Source: Pseudomonadota bacterium
GTDB lineage: Bacteria > Pseudomonadota > Alphaproteobacteria > Micropepsales > Micropepsaceae
DNA: 64,000 nt
Reading direction: 5' to 3'
Assembly: GCA_018241025.1 (NCBI GenBank)
Contig: JAFEEQ010000026.1
Location: forward strand, 140,735 to 204,734
How positions within the stretch are numbered: position 1 is the first letter of the stretch; each line of letters begins with the position of its first letter. The notes under the pieces were generated by a model, which saw nothing but the letters and a program-made list of their open reading frames with translations, had not been told where the DNA came from and ran no database searches. The translations under genes were made by a program, and so were the position numbers. This document shows positions 35,002-42,742 of this stretch, piece by piece.

Positions 35002-35352
35002 CTAACGCTTTTCAAGATAGTCTCGCAAAACCACGGCTTGGTTGTGTTCGGTATCGCGGGCCGAATATAGCAATGTCACCCGTCCCTTTTTCATAAGGGC
35101 GCGGAGCGCGGATAACGGCTCTCCTGCTTCGTCGAGTTCTGCCCGGTAGCGCTTGGTGAATTCGGTCCAGCGCTCGGGCTTGTGGCCGAACCATTGACGC
35201 AGTTCGGTACTTGGCGCCAGGTCTTTCAGCCATAACACATCTTTCAAATCGTCCTTGCTAACGCCGCGCGGCCAAATCCGGTCGACCAGCACCCGCTGCC
35301 CGTCATGCGCGTTGGATGCATCATAGACACGTTTGATCTGTAACTTGGCCAT
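35002..35352 (-). CDS. DUF488 family protein
   Basis: 116 aa. QIKRVYDASNAHDGQRVLVD, RIWPRGVSKDDLKDVLWLKD, LAPSTELRQWFGHKPERWTE and the C-terminal VTLLYSARDTEHNQAVVL are the family signature (YeaO-like). Sometimes proposed as ring- or metal-related enzymes; no firm function. It reads toward nnrS and lies 21 bp downstream of the ClC gene on the same strand, probably one transcript. Confidence 0.88.
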   Translation of the reverse strand: MAKLQIKRVYDASNAHDGQRVLVDRIWPRGVSKDDLKDVLWLKDLAPSTELRQWFGHKPERWTEFTKRYRAELDEAGEPLSALRALMKKGRVTLLYSARDTEHNQAVVLRDYLEKR

Positions 35353-35373
35353 GTCTCACTTCCTTGTAATGGA

Positions 35374-37167
35374 TCACTGTGGTCCAGAACCCATGCGCAG
35401 CAAACGCCGCCTCTCCTTCTCTTCGTGAACGACATATGCGCGAACACGCAATATGTCGCGCCGGGCCACCAGGCCAACGACCTTCAATGTGCCCCGGTCA
35501 ACGATTGGTACGCGGCCGATATCGGCCGCGGCCATGCGGTCGGCAAGATCGCCCACCAGTTCGTCGGCATAGCCCATGAAGTTGGTTTCTTTCCCCGTTA
35601 CGTCACCCAGTGTTGCATTGGCAGCCGCATGTTCACGTATCCAACGCAGCACATCGGCGCGTGATGCCATTCCTACGAGAATGCCGGTATCATCGATGAT
35701 GGGATAGCTCTTGTGGCGGCGGGGCCCTTCCACCGTCGTGAAGAACTCAATGGCCTCTGGAACTGGCATGGAGGCGGGCAGCGTATGCACCACCCGTGTC
35801 ATGACCCGCTCGACGCGGGTCTGCAGGAATGGGTCAATGGTATATTCACGCATGATGTGATGGCCGCGCCGCGCGATACGCTCGGTCAGGATAGACCGGC
35901 GCATCACCAGTACCGTCACGGCGAAGGCTGCGACCGAACCCACCAGCAGTGGCAACAAGATATGTGTGTTGCCGGTCAGCTCGACGGCGAAGAAGGTGCT
36001 CGTGAGCGGTGCCCGCATCGTGCCGCCAAGAATGGCGGCCATTCCCAGCAATGCCCAGAATCCGGCGTCGCCGAACGGCATGATATGCGCTTCAAGTGCT
36101 CCCAGCGCACCGCCCATGATAAGCAATGGCGCCAGAACACCACCCGAGGTGCCGGACGACAACGCCACGATCCAGACAAGCGCCTTGTCGGCCAGCAGGG
36201 AAATGGCTGCATAGACACCGAGGCTGCCCGCCAACAGCGAGCGAATGTTATCATACCCCACGCCAAGAACTGCAGGGTCCAGGTATCCACCGATCCCAAC
36301 CACAACGCCGCCCAATGCGGGCCACCACATCCAGTGGATGGGAAGCTTCCGGAATAGATCTTCGACCCCATAGAGGCAGACAGTGAGCAGGGCCGATTGC
36401 AACCCGGCAACGATTCCAGCCAGAGCACATAAGAGAAGGCCCCAAACAGGAATATTGGGAACGGCAGCATAAGCGAACAGTGGGCCCGAAGTCAGGATCA
36501 GGGGGCGCAAGGTCGCGGCTACCACGGCGGCGACAACGACCGGAATGAAACTTCTCGGCTTCCATTCAAAAAGTAGCAGCTCCACCGCCAGCAGAACGGC
36601 GGCAATCGGCGTACCAAAAACGCCTGTCATGCCCGCCGCTGCTCCGGCAACCAGCAGGGTCTTTCGTTCCGGCGCGCTCAGATGAAAGAGTTGCGCGAAC
36701 AGCGAGCCAAGCGCGCCGCCCGTCATGATGATCGGACCCTCGGCACCGAACGGGCCGCCGGTTCCAATCGCAATCGCGGAAGATAGCGGCTTTAAGGCCG
36801 CGACCTTGGGTTCGATCCGGCTCTCGCCAATCAGTATCGCTTCGATCGCTTCGGGAATACCGTGGCCGCGTATTTTGTCAGAGCCGAACCGCGCCATGAG
36901 TCCCACGACAAGACTGCCCAACACGGGAATCGCGATGGTCCACGGCGCAAGATGGATGCCCGCGAATTGCGGCATGTCGATGGACAGCCGTTGAAAATAG
37001 GCGAGGTTGGTGAATAGCGCGATCAGACGGAGCAAGGCCCACGCTGCGCCCGCACCTAACGCTCCGACCACCAGTGCCATGGCCGACAGCAGCAACAAGC
37101 GCCGGTCGGTCGTGAAGTCTCCCGATGTATCTCGGTGCACGGTGGGAAGGGTGTCTTTTGCACTCAT
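35374..37167 (-). CDS. ClC chloride/proton antiporter with tandem CBS domains
   Basis: 597 aa. Membrane domain about 20-440 with GTGGPFGAEGPI (gating Glu in GAEGP), a GTSGGVLAPLLIMGGALG filter region and ELTGNTHILLPLLVGS. Two cytosolic CBS domains follow (VMTRVVHTLPASMPVPEAIE and VGDLADRMAAADIGRVPIVD). The preserved gating Glu indicates exchange rather than channel activity. May aid acid, fluoride or nitrosative tolerance. Divergent from a MarR gene across a strong palindrome. Confidence 0.92.
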   Translation of the reverse strand: MSAKDTLPTVHRDTSGDFTTDRRLLLLSAMALVVGALGAGAAWALLRLIALFTNLAYFQRLSIDMPQFAGIHLAPWTIAIPVLGSLVVGLMARFGSDKIRGHGIPEAIEAILIGESRIEPKVAALKPLSSAIAIGTGGPFGAEGPIIMTGGALGSLFAQLFHLSAPERKTLLVAGAAAGMTGVFGTPIAAVLLAVELLLFEWKPRSFIPVVVAAVVAATLRPLILTSGPLFAYAAVPNIPVWGLLLCALAGIVAGLQSALLTVCLYGVEDLFRKLPIHWMWWPALGGVVVGIGGYLDPAVLGVGYDNIRSLLAGSLGVYAAISLLADKALVWIVALSSGTSGGVLAPLLIMGGALGALEAHIMPFGDAGFWALLGMAAILGGTMRAPLTSTFFAVELTGNTHILLPLLVGSVAAFAVTVLVMRRSILTERIARRGHHIMREYTIDPFLQTRVERVMTRVVHTLPASMPVPEAIEFFTTVEGPRRHKSYPIIDDTGILVGMASRADVLRWIREHAAANATLGDVTGKETNFMGYADELVGDLADRMAAADIGRVPIVDRGTLKVVGLVARRDILRVRAYVVHEEKERRRLLRMGSGPQ

Positions 37168-37212
37168 GTGGAGCCAGCCCTAAATGGTTGTGTCAATTAT
37201 TCGCTGGCGTAT

Positions 37213-37233
37213 TTATGTCGTAATACGACATAA
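37213..37233. promoter_or_regulatory. perfect palindromic operator between ClC and MarR genes
   Basis: TTATGTCGT and ACGACATAA are exact reverse complements around AAT, placed 45 bp from the ClC start and 30 bp from the MarR start. A 21-bp dyad in a divergent promoter region is the normal form of a MarR dimer site. Confidence 0.75.
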
Positions 37234-37263
37234 TGCAACCGGTATTCCCTCACGCGAGGCTCG

Positions 37264-37695
37264 ATGCAACGACAGAGAAGGACACGTTCGGCCCCAGCCC
37301 TGACGCACCATGATTACAAATTGCTGGCGGATTTTCGTCATGTGCTTCGCCAATTCCACGCCTTCAGTGAGGAGCGGGCCACCGACCTCGGATTGGCCCC
37401 GCAGCAACATCAGGCACTCCTGACAATCAAGGGATGTGGCTCTGCCGCACCAACGGTCGGAGACCTCGCGCGTCACCTCGTAATCCGGCACAACAGTGCG
37501 GTCGGCTTGGTGAACCGGCTCGTGAGCGCAGGCCTAGTGGCACGTCACGCTGACCCGGATGACCGGCGGCGGGTCAGCCTTACGCTGACCGAAGATGGTG
37601 AGACCCTTCTTGCGAAGCTCACCACCACGCACCGGGCGGAACTGCGCCGCATCGCGCCATTGCTACGTGAACTATTGCAACAGTTAAGCGAGTAA
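37264..37695 (+). CDS. MarR family transcriptional regulator
   Basis: 143 aa winged-helix protein: LADFRHVLRQFHAFSEERAT, HQALLTIKGCGSAAPTVGDL, recognition helix NSAVGLVNRLVSAGLV, wing ADPDDRRRVSLTLTEDG. Single Cys near residue 58 could be a redox switch. Divergent from the ClC gene; probably represses it and itself through the 37213-37233 palindrome. Confidence 0.92.
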   Translation: MQRQRRTRSAPALTHHDYKLLADFRHVLRQFHAFSEERATDLGLAPQQHQALLTIKGCGSAAPTVGDLARHLVIRHNSAVGLVNRLVSAGLVARHADPDDRRRVSLTLTEDGETLLAKLTTTHRAELRRIAPLLRELLQQLSE

Positions 37696-37705
37696 AAGGA
37701 GATGC

Positions 37706-37906
37706 GGGGACGGCGGCCCCATCGCCGTCAAGACTTCGAAGCTGCCCATCACCGGGACGGGCCATCGCTCGCACTTCCTCAGTGAGGCCGCGGTCGCGGA
37801 GTTAGGTGGACCGCTCGCCTATGTTCGCGCGTGGCTCGATGCGGAAGCGGCAGCGCCGGAGTGGCAAGCCAAGCAGCAGGCGGCGCGTCAGATGTCGCTC
37901 TTTTAG
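37706..37906 (+). pseudogene. 3' fragment of a TETGYRSHF-family gene, copy 3
   Basis: No start codon in frame. Reads KLPITGTGHRSHFLSEAAVA, ELGGPLAYVRAWLDAEAAAP and EWQAKQQAARQMSLF before TAG. Its C-terminus is intact, unlike copy 2 at 28668-28925. The shared block is the right-hand direct repeat of the NO-defence cassette. Confidence 0.75.
37798..37886 (+). repeat. direct repeat, right copy, flanking the NO-defence cassette
   Basis: About 88 bp identical to 28858-28946 except one base. Together with the left copy it brackets nsrR through marR. Confidence 0.8.
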
Positions 37907-37944
37907 AGGCTCCAGATGCGGGAGACGGCCGATTTCGGGCCGAA

Positions 37945-38085
37945 TAGCACAGAAATCAGCACATCGTTCACACAGCGCTTCTGGGGCCTTCAAAATTTAC
38001 TTGCAGAATCAGATACTTAGTGACTTATCGCTTTGATATGCTGTCCGGTGCGTCTAACGCCGCGATTAGCACAACGCCTAGCACA
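37945..38085 (+). promoter_or_regulatory. right integrase arm-type repeats
   Basis: TAGCACA at 37945, 38067 and 38079, same orientation as the three left-end copies. The 240 bp between the broken accessory gene and attR holds no ORF and is otherwise AT-rich. Confidence 0.6.
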
Positions 38086-38144
38086 TTAGCTCAAAAAGAC
38101 AGAAATGCACCTAGAAATATCAATAGCTTAGTATTTTCATTATA

Positions 38145-38154
38145 GGACTTAAAA
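38145..38154 (+). repeat. attR core (10-bp direct repeat)
   Basis: GGACTTAAAA, identical to 12107-12116. Upstream bases (CATTATA) belong to the island, downstream bases to the tRNA 3' half. Confidence 0.88.
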
Positions 38155-38204
38155 TCCGTAGCTGCGAAAGCGGCGTGTCCGTTCGAGTCGGACCGGGGCC
38201 ACCA
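38145..38204 (+). tRNA. tRNA-Leu(UAA), 3' half, with attR core
   Basis: Core GGACTTAAAA (38145-38154) then TCCGT, a long variable arm GCTGC-GAAA-GCGGC, T-arm GTCCG-TTCGAGT-CGGAC, acceptor strand CGGGGCC and encoded ACCA. It completes the 5' half at 12078-12116; acceptor pairing is 7 of 7. The outer anticodon-stem pair would be C27-U43, a mismatch, which could be natural or an early sign of decay. No 5' half precedes it here. Confidence 0.9.
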
Positions 38205-38274
38205 CTGTCGTGCATCGCTCGTGGATTTTGCTAGGCTGATATTGCGGCCGGTGACGCCGGAGGGGAGACGCCCA

Positions 38275-38520
38275 ATGCATTGCGCGGAATGCCGGTCGGA
38301 AAATGTGCGGCAGACGACCTGGAACAGCGTCACACGTCACGACAAGCTGGGCGAGCTTCTGGCCAATCATCGCTTCCGCCCGCGCAATCCGCATGAAGTC
38401 GTCGTCCAGGGCGGAATCCGAGCTGCTGCGTTTGCTGCAACCTGGGGCGCGCGCGCGGTCTTTTCGAAAGTCTACAAATGCAACGACTGCAATCACGCCT
38501 CGCGTGTGTGGTTCGAATGA
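38275..38520 (+). CDS. small zinc-ribbon protein
   Basis: 81 aa from the ATG at 38275 (GGAGGGGAG upstream). MHCAECRSENVRQTTWNSVT and, at the C-terminus, VYKCNDCNHASRVWFE give a CxxC...CxxC zinc site; the middle is a basic and Ala-rich helix. Function unknown. First chromosomal gene after the island. Confidence 0.65.
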   Translation: MHCAECRSENVRQTTWNSVTRHDKLGELLANHRFRPRNPHEVVVQGGIRAAAFAATWGARAVFSKVYKCNDCNHASRVWFE

Positions 38521-38533
38521 ACGTCATCGCTCG

Positions 38534-38665
38534 GTGAGTCCCGTCTCGCTTCCGGTGAAAATCGCCGCCGCCGTCGCCGCCATCGCAGTGATCGGCGGCA
38601 TCGTCTGGTATTACGCCGCCGAAAAATCGTCGCCGCCGGCGATGCCGGCCGCGCATCAAACCTGA
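38534..38665 (+). CDS. 43-residue single-pass membrane peptide
   Basis: GTG start; VSPVSLPVKIAAAVAAIAVI continuing into GGIVWYYAAEKSSPPAM, one membrane helix with a Pro/Ala tail. It follows the zinc-ribbon gene by 13 nt and overlaps the convergent gene by 10 nt. No clear ribosome site; low confidence. Confidence 0.35.
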   Translation: MSPVSLPVKIAAAVAAIAVIGGIVWYYAAEKSSPPAMPAAHQT

Positions 38666-39174
38666 CAGGAGCTTCGCGCTGTTCCTTTTGCCGGGGACGG
38701 CGAAGGACTCAGTATCGTCAGGCCCGCCGCAACGAAGCCAAGGCCGAACGCGATACCGGCCGCGACAGTCGAACCCTCCGGCGAAATCCCGAGCGCGCCC
38801 GCGATACCGAGCACCAGGGCGACGATCCACAAAATCGGGGCAACCGCCGCGGTCCGGCGGACGATGAGCATATCGCCCGCATAGATCGCGAGGCCGACCA
38901 GCGAAACGGCGGCACCCAGTGCATAGCCGCCGATGCCGAACGCCGAGGCGCGCACGGCGAGAATGCCGGCGACAAAGATCGCGACTCCGAGCGTGCCCGC
39001 CGCGCCAAGCCTGTCGCGCTGCGACCAGGCGATGGCTGCGATGCCGGCGAGGAGCAGGACATCCGTCACGAAGTAGAGCCCCGTGAGCGCCGCCTCCGGC
39101 AAGCGTCCCGGCGCGAAGCTATCGGCGATGCGCAGCGCGCCACCGGCAATTGCCGTCCATCCACCGATGCGCAT
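38656..39174 (-). CDS. polytopic membrane protein paired with the Rieske gene
   Basis: 172 aa from the ATG at 39174, two bases after the Rieske stop. Six hydrophobic segments (for example GLYFVTDVLLLAGIAAIAWS, LGVAIFVAGILAVRAS, LGAAVSLVGLAIYAGDMLIV, ILWIVALVLGIAGALGI). No charged active-site-like residues. Family not recognised; tight linkage suggests a partner of the Rieske protein in the membrane. Confidence 0.65.
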   Translation of the reverse strand: MRIGGWTAIAGGALRIADSFAPGRLPEAALTGLYFVTDVLLLAGIAAIAWSQRDRLGAAGTLGVAIFVAGILAVRASAFGIGGYALGAAVSLVGLAIYAGDMLIVRRTAAVAPILWIVALVLGIAGALGISPEGSTVAAGIAFGLGFVAAGLTILSPSPSPAKGTARSSCQV

Positions 39175-39176
39175 CT

Positions 39177-40748
39177 TTAGCCCTCCCGCGCCACGAAGTC
39201 CTGCGCCTGCCGGGCGAGGCGCAATCCGTGATGCCGCTTCTGCGGCGTTTGCAGCCAACGCTTCATCGCCGCGCTCATCATTGCGAACCAGGGCGCGTCC
39301 GGCGCAGCAGCGATTTCATCTTCCAGCGCGAACAGCATCTTGATGCGATGACAGGCGATGATCGGCTCGACGATGCCGTGATCGAACAGCGTCGCCATCT
39401 CGGCCTTGATGAATTGACCGGTATCGTCGACCGCCCAGCGCCCGACATCCTGCTGAGCCTGCACATAGGATTTGTTCCGTCCGACGAACAGCGCCATCTG
39501 CAGCAAGGCTCTCGGCCAGAGTTCGGGTTGGCTGGAACAGATATGCCGAACGGCATTGGCGAAGGTGAGGGCGTGGGTGAAATCGAGCCAGCTCACATTG
39601 TCGGCGATGGCGTTGCCGGTCGCGGCGTCGACTTCGGTGTCGAAATGCAGCAGGTTCCACGCCGCCGCGCCCAGCAGAGCATCGTAGATCTCGCGTACCG
39701 GCCGGCCCGATGACGCCAGTGTCCGCTTCAGCGCGCCGTCGATGGATAATCCAACGAAATCATCGGCGCGCACCGCTGCGTCGCCTTTTGCGTCCCATGC
39801 CCCGAGCGCCTTGCCGTAGCCGCGGAATTCCGGCACGCGTTCTTCGCGCGTCGCGGCGACGAGGGAGCGGACCAGCGACAGCAGCACCGGCTCCGCCGCC
39901 TCAGGCCCAAGTCGCTCGATCAATTGGCCGCTCTTCAGCACATAAATCGCGCTATGTCCGAAATCCGCGTAGTGCGCCAGCGCCGCGCGTCCAAGCGCTT
40001 TCAAGACGTCGTCGCGCGCCACGCCATTGGCCAGCGCCCCGCGCAGCAGCGCCACCGCATCGGCTTCGCGCTCGTTCTCGATGGCTTCGCCAAAGGCATC
40101 GGCGTCCCAGGTGTGCTCTCCGTCGGCATAGGGATAGCGCCGCGCCCCAAGCGTATCCCACGCCACATGGCCGATGGGTTCGAGCAGCGCGGTCAGCCGC
40201 TCACCCTCCGACGGCGCACGTTCGGCCAGCGCGAGCCAGTCCGCTGCCGCCGCATGGGCATGGGTCATGCCGTATTCGAAACGGTCGTTGCGGTCGGTGA
40301 GCGCATGCGTGACGGCCAGCTTTCCATCGAATCCGGCCCGTTCCAGCCGCGCCGTCTCGCGCGCCATCCAGCTGCGGTCGTTGTAGCGGATCGCCTCGCT
40401 CAATGCCTTGAGCGCGTGCTCGCGCTGCGCTTCGGCCGGTGGCTCGGCAAGGTCGATGAAGATTTCGCCCGCGCGCAATTCGACGGCATAGCGGCGCACC
40501 GGATCGCGCCCGACCAGCGCCGCGCCGGTCTTCAGGTCGAATTTCCAGTTGTGCCAGTTGCAGGTCAGGACGCAGTCCGGCCCCTCGGTCCCTTCGCTCA
40601 GCGGATAGCCTTCATGCGGGCAGCGATTGGCGATGGCGAAAATCTGCCCGCCGCTCGCGATCAGCAGCACCTGCTTGCCGTCGTGGCGGAAGACCTTGCG
40701 GCCCTGGGCCTTGAGCGCGCTTTTGGTGATCCCGGTGCTGGCGAACAT
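39177..40748 (-). CDS. Rieske [2Fe-2S] protein with a large uncharacterised helical domain
   Basis: 523 aa from the ATG at 40748, chosen because GGAGG lies 5 nt upstream of it and not of the earlier ATG. Residues 1-100 are a Rieske ferredoxin domain: CPHEGYPLSEG and CNWHNWKFDL (Cys-x-His ... Cys-x2-His). The remaining ~420 residues are helical with several His (YGMTHAHAAAADW, HYADFGHSAIYVLKSGQL, LLHFDTEVDAATGNAIADN, HRIKMLFALEDEI) and match no domain I know; a metal-dependent enzyme is conceivable. Divergent from a cysteine-rich HTH regulator. Confidence 0.75.
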   Translation of the reverse strand: MFASTGITKSALKAQGRKVFRHDGKQVLLIASGGQIFAIANRCPHEGYPLSEGTEGPDCVLTCNWHNWKFDLKTGAALVGRDPVRRYAVELRAGEIFIDLAEPPAEAQREHALKALSEAIRYNDRSWMARETARLERAGFDGKLAVTHALTDRNDRFEYGMTHAHAAAADWLALAERAPSEGERLTALLEPIGHVAWDTLGARRYPYADGEHTWDADAFGEAIENEREADAVALLRGALANGVARDDVLKALGRAALAHYADFGHSAIYVLKSGQLIERLGPEAAEPVLLSLVRSLVAATREERVPEFRGYGKALGAWDAKGDAAVRADDFVGLSIDGALKRTLASSGRPVREIYDALLGAAAWNLLHFDTEVDAATGNAIADNVSWLDFTHALTFANAVRHICSSQPELWPRALLQMALFVGRNKSYVQAQQDVGRWAVDDTGQFIKAEMATLFDHGIVEPIIACHRIKMLFALEDEIAAAPDAPWFAMMSAAMKRWLQTPQKRHHGLRLARQAQDFVAREG

Positions 40749-40766
40749 CGCCGCCTCCATTTTTCC

Positions 40767-40780
40767 AAAGCTGTAGCTTT
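40767..40780. promoter_or_regulatory. palindromic operator candidate, Rieske/regulator divergent region
   Basis: AAAGCT-GT-AGCTTT, a perfect dyad, with CTTTAGAATA and CTTTAGAAAA as a direct repeat around it. In the 83-bp gap between the Rieske gene and the HTH gene at 40832. Confidence 0.5.
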
Positions 40781-40831
40781 AGAATATCGTGGGTCTTGAT
40801 TTACGCAAGCCCTGACTTTAGAAAATAACGC

Positions 40832-41488
40832 ATGGCCGATACGACAGAATCACACGATACGCCAGCCGGCGGGCGCTCCGCGGTGCGCGCCCTGCTCCAG
40901 CGCGAAGGCCCGATTTCCGCGGATTCCCTGGCCGAACGGCTCGACATCACCGCGATGGCGGTGCGCCAGCATCTCTATGCGCTGGAAAAGGCCGGCGAGG
41001 CCGATTTCGCCGAGCAGGCGCGGCCGCGCGGCCGCCCGGTCAAGTTGTGGCGCGCGACGGCGAAGGCCGGCGTCCATTTCGGCGACTCCCATGCCGCGCT
41101 CGCTGCCGATCTCATCGTCCAGATGAAGAAGGCATTCGGGGAGGAGGGGCTCGACCGTATCCTCAAACTGCGCAACGCCGAGCTCGAAAAAACCTATCGC
41201 GCGAAGACCGACAAGGCGAAGACGTTGAAAGCGCGGCTCGATGCGCTGGCGAAGATCCGCAGCGCCGAAGGCTACATGGCCGAAGTCCGCCGCGAAGAGG
41301 GCAGCGGCGATTGGCTTCTGGTCGAAAACCATTGCCCGGTCTGCGCCGCGGCGCGGCTCTGCACCGGTCTGTGCCGCGAGGAGTTGGCGCTGTTCCATCG
41401 CGTGCTCGGCAAGGATGTGAAGGTCGAGCGCATCAGCCACATCCTCGCCGGCGCCGGCCGCTGCGCCTATCGCGTCACGCCCGCCTGA
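40832..41488 (+). CDS. HTH regulator with C-terminal cysteine cluster (SufR/COG2345-like)
   Basis: 218 aa. N-terminal winged HTH: VRALLQREGPISADSLAERL, DITAMAVRQHLYALEKAGEA, RGRPVKLWRATAKAG. C-terminal HCPVCAAARLCTGLCREELA plus GAGRCAYRV gives five Cys, likely an Fe-S cluster as in SufR. Probably senses iron-sulfur or redox state and controls the divergent Rieske gene. Confidence 0.82.
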   Translation: MADTTESHDTPAGGRSAVRALLQREGPISADSLAERLDITAMAVRQHLYALEKAGEADFAEQARPRGRPVKLWRATAKAGVHFGDSHAALAADLIVQMKKAFGEEGLDRILKLRNAELEKTYRAKTDKAKTLKARLDALAKIRSAEGYMAEVRREEGSGDWLLVENHCPVCAAARLCTGLCREELALFHRVLGKDVKVERISHILAGAGRCAYRVTPA

Positions 41489-41533
41489 TATCCCGCGTTT
41501 GGAATCCGGGCCCCGGCGCATTACCTTTGTGAC

Positions 41534-41818
41534 ATGGCCGTCAAACTCGCCGACAAGGACATCGCCCGCATCGCCCGCGCGCTCGCCGAACCGCGCCGCT
41601 TCCAGATCCTGAAGGAGATCGGGGCGACGAAGGGCGGCGTCGTGTCCTGTGGGGAATTGCGCGACCATCACAAGGTCACCGCCGCCACGCTCTCGCATCA
41701 CCTGAAAGAGCTCGAGACCGCAGGCCTGGTCGAAACCACCAAGACCGGCAAGTTCATGACCATCGCGCTCAACCGTGGCGTGCTCGACGCCTATCTCGCC
41801 CAGCTGCAAAAAATCTGA
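41534..41818 (+). CDS. ArsR family transcriptional regulator
   Basis: 94 aa: IARALAEPRRFQILKEIGAT, SCGELRDHHKVTAATLSHHL, KELETAGLVETTKTGKFMTI, a complete ArsR/SmtB winged helix without the classical Cys metal sites (one Cys only). Probably ligand- or stress-responsive repressor of the SDR gene 84 bp downstream, where TTGACA (41857) is followed by AATTATCTAACTAT. Confidence 0.88.
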   Translation: MAVKLADKDIARIARALAEPRRFQILKEIGATKGGVVSCGELRDHHKVTAATLSHHLKELETAGLVETTKTGKFMTIALNRGVLDAYLAQLQKI

Positions 41819-41902
41819 TCCCGGCCCGCGCCGCGCCACCCCTTGCATTCGACAGTTTGACAATTATCTAACTATCGAAGCAACCTCCCACAGGGGAAAA
41901 TC

Positions 41903-42652
41903 GTGAGCAAACTCAAGGATAAAGTCGCCGTCGTCACGGGAGCCTCCAAAGGCATCGGCGCGGCCATTGCCAGAAGCCTCGCCGCCGAAGGCGCCAAGGT
42001 CATCGTCAACTACGCCTCGGACGCCCAGGGCGCCCACAAGGTCGTCGGCGATATCGAGGCCAAGGGCGGCACGGCCGTCGCGGTCAAAGGCGACGTCGCC
42101 AAGGCGGCGGACGTGCAGAACCTCTTTGCCGAGACGAAGAAGGCTTTCGGCGCCGCCGATATTCTCGTGAACAACGCCGGCGTGTTCAAATTCCTGCCGC
42201 TCGAAGACACGGTGGAAGACGAATACCGCCGCCAGTTCGACATCAACGTCCTCGGCACGCTGCTCGCGACCAAGGAAGCGGCGAGGCAGTTCGGCGACAA
42301 GGGCGGCAGCGTGATCAATCTCAGCTCCGTCGTCTCCGAAAATCCGGTCCCGGGCAGTGCCGTCTATTCCGCGACCAAGGGTGCCGTCGACACGCTGACC
42401 CAGGCTCTCGCGCTCGAGCTTGCGCCGCGCAAGATCCGCGTCAATGCGATCGCGCCCGGCGGCACCGAGACCGAAGGCACGCATGCGATGGGCATGATCG
42501 GCAGCGATTTCGAGAAGGAGATGGTCTCGCGCACCCCGCTCGGACGTCTCGGCCAGCCCGACGACATCGCGAAGGTGGCGGTGTTCCTCGCCTCCGACGA
42601 TTCCGCCTGGCTCACCGGCGAACGCATCACGGCCTCCGGCGGACTGCGCTAG
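41903..42652 (+). CDS. short-chain dehydrogenase/reductase (3-oxoacyl-ACP reductase/glucose dehydrogenase-like)
   Basis: 249 aa classical SDR: TGASKGIG at 14-21 (NAD(P) loop), NNAG near 90, catalytic Ser in INLSS near 141, YSATK (Tyr154, Lys158), then PGGTETEGTH. GTG start preceded by CAGGGG. Substrate unknown. Likely controlled by the upstream ArsR protein. Confidence 0.92.
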   Translation: MSKLKDKVAVVTGASKGIGAAIARSLAAEGAKVIVNYASDAQGAHKVVGDIEAKGGTAVAVKGDVAKAADVQNLFAETKKAFGAADILVNNAGVFKFLPLEDTVEDEYRRQFDINVLGTLLATKEAARQFGDKGGSVINLSSVVSENPVPGSAVYSATKGAVDTLTQALALELAPRKIRVNAIAPGGTETEGTHAMGMIGSDFEKEMVSRTPLGRLGQPDDIAKVAVFLASDDSAWLTGERITASGGLR

Positions 42653-42742
42653 AAGCCTGACGACCTCCCGCTGCAACGCCCCCTCCTTGCAGCGGGAGGA
42701 TCGCCGCCATAAACAGGTCCCGCATCAGCGCGGACCGGCCGT

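Larger units (their letters stand above)
12107..38154 (+). mobile_element. integrative mobilizable island in the tRNA-Leu(UAA) anticodon loop
   Basis: About 26 kb between two copies of GGACTTAAAA that divide a tRNA-Leu(UAA) gene into halves. Contents: tyrosine integrase next to the left end, replacement intron-bearing tRNA-Leu(UAA), PHP-SMC defence-type ATPase, accessory genes, second recombinase, coupling ATPase, MobA/MobL relaxase with oriT-like sequence, Fic protein, a nitric-oxide-defence cassette, and arm-type repeats at both ends. No VirB/Trb pore genes are seen, so transfer would need a helper pore. Several island genes have visibly lower GC and more TTA/AAA-type codons than the flanks. 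Confidence 0.92.

Noticed and set aside
28858..37886. Composite transposon as the origin of the NO cassette
   Set aside because: The flanking repeats are accessory-gene fragments without terminal inverted repeats, and no transposase gene is present between or beside them.
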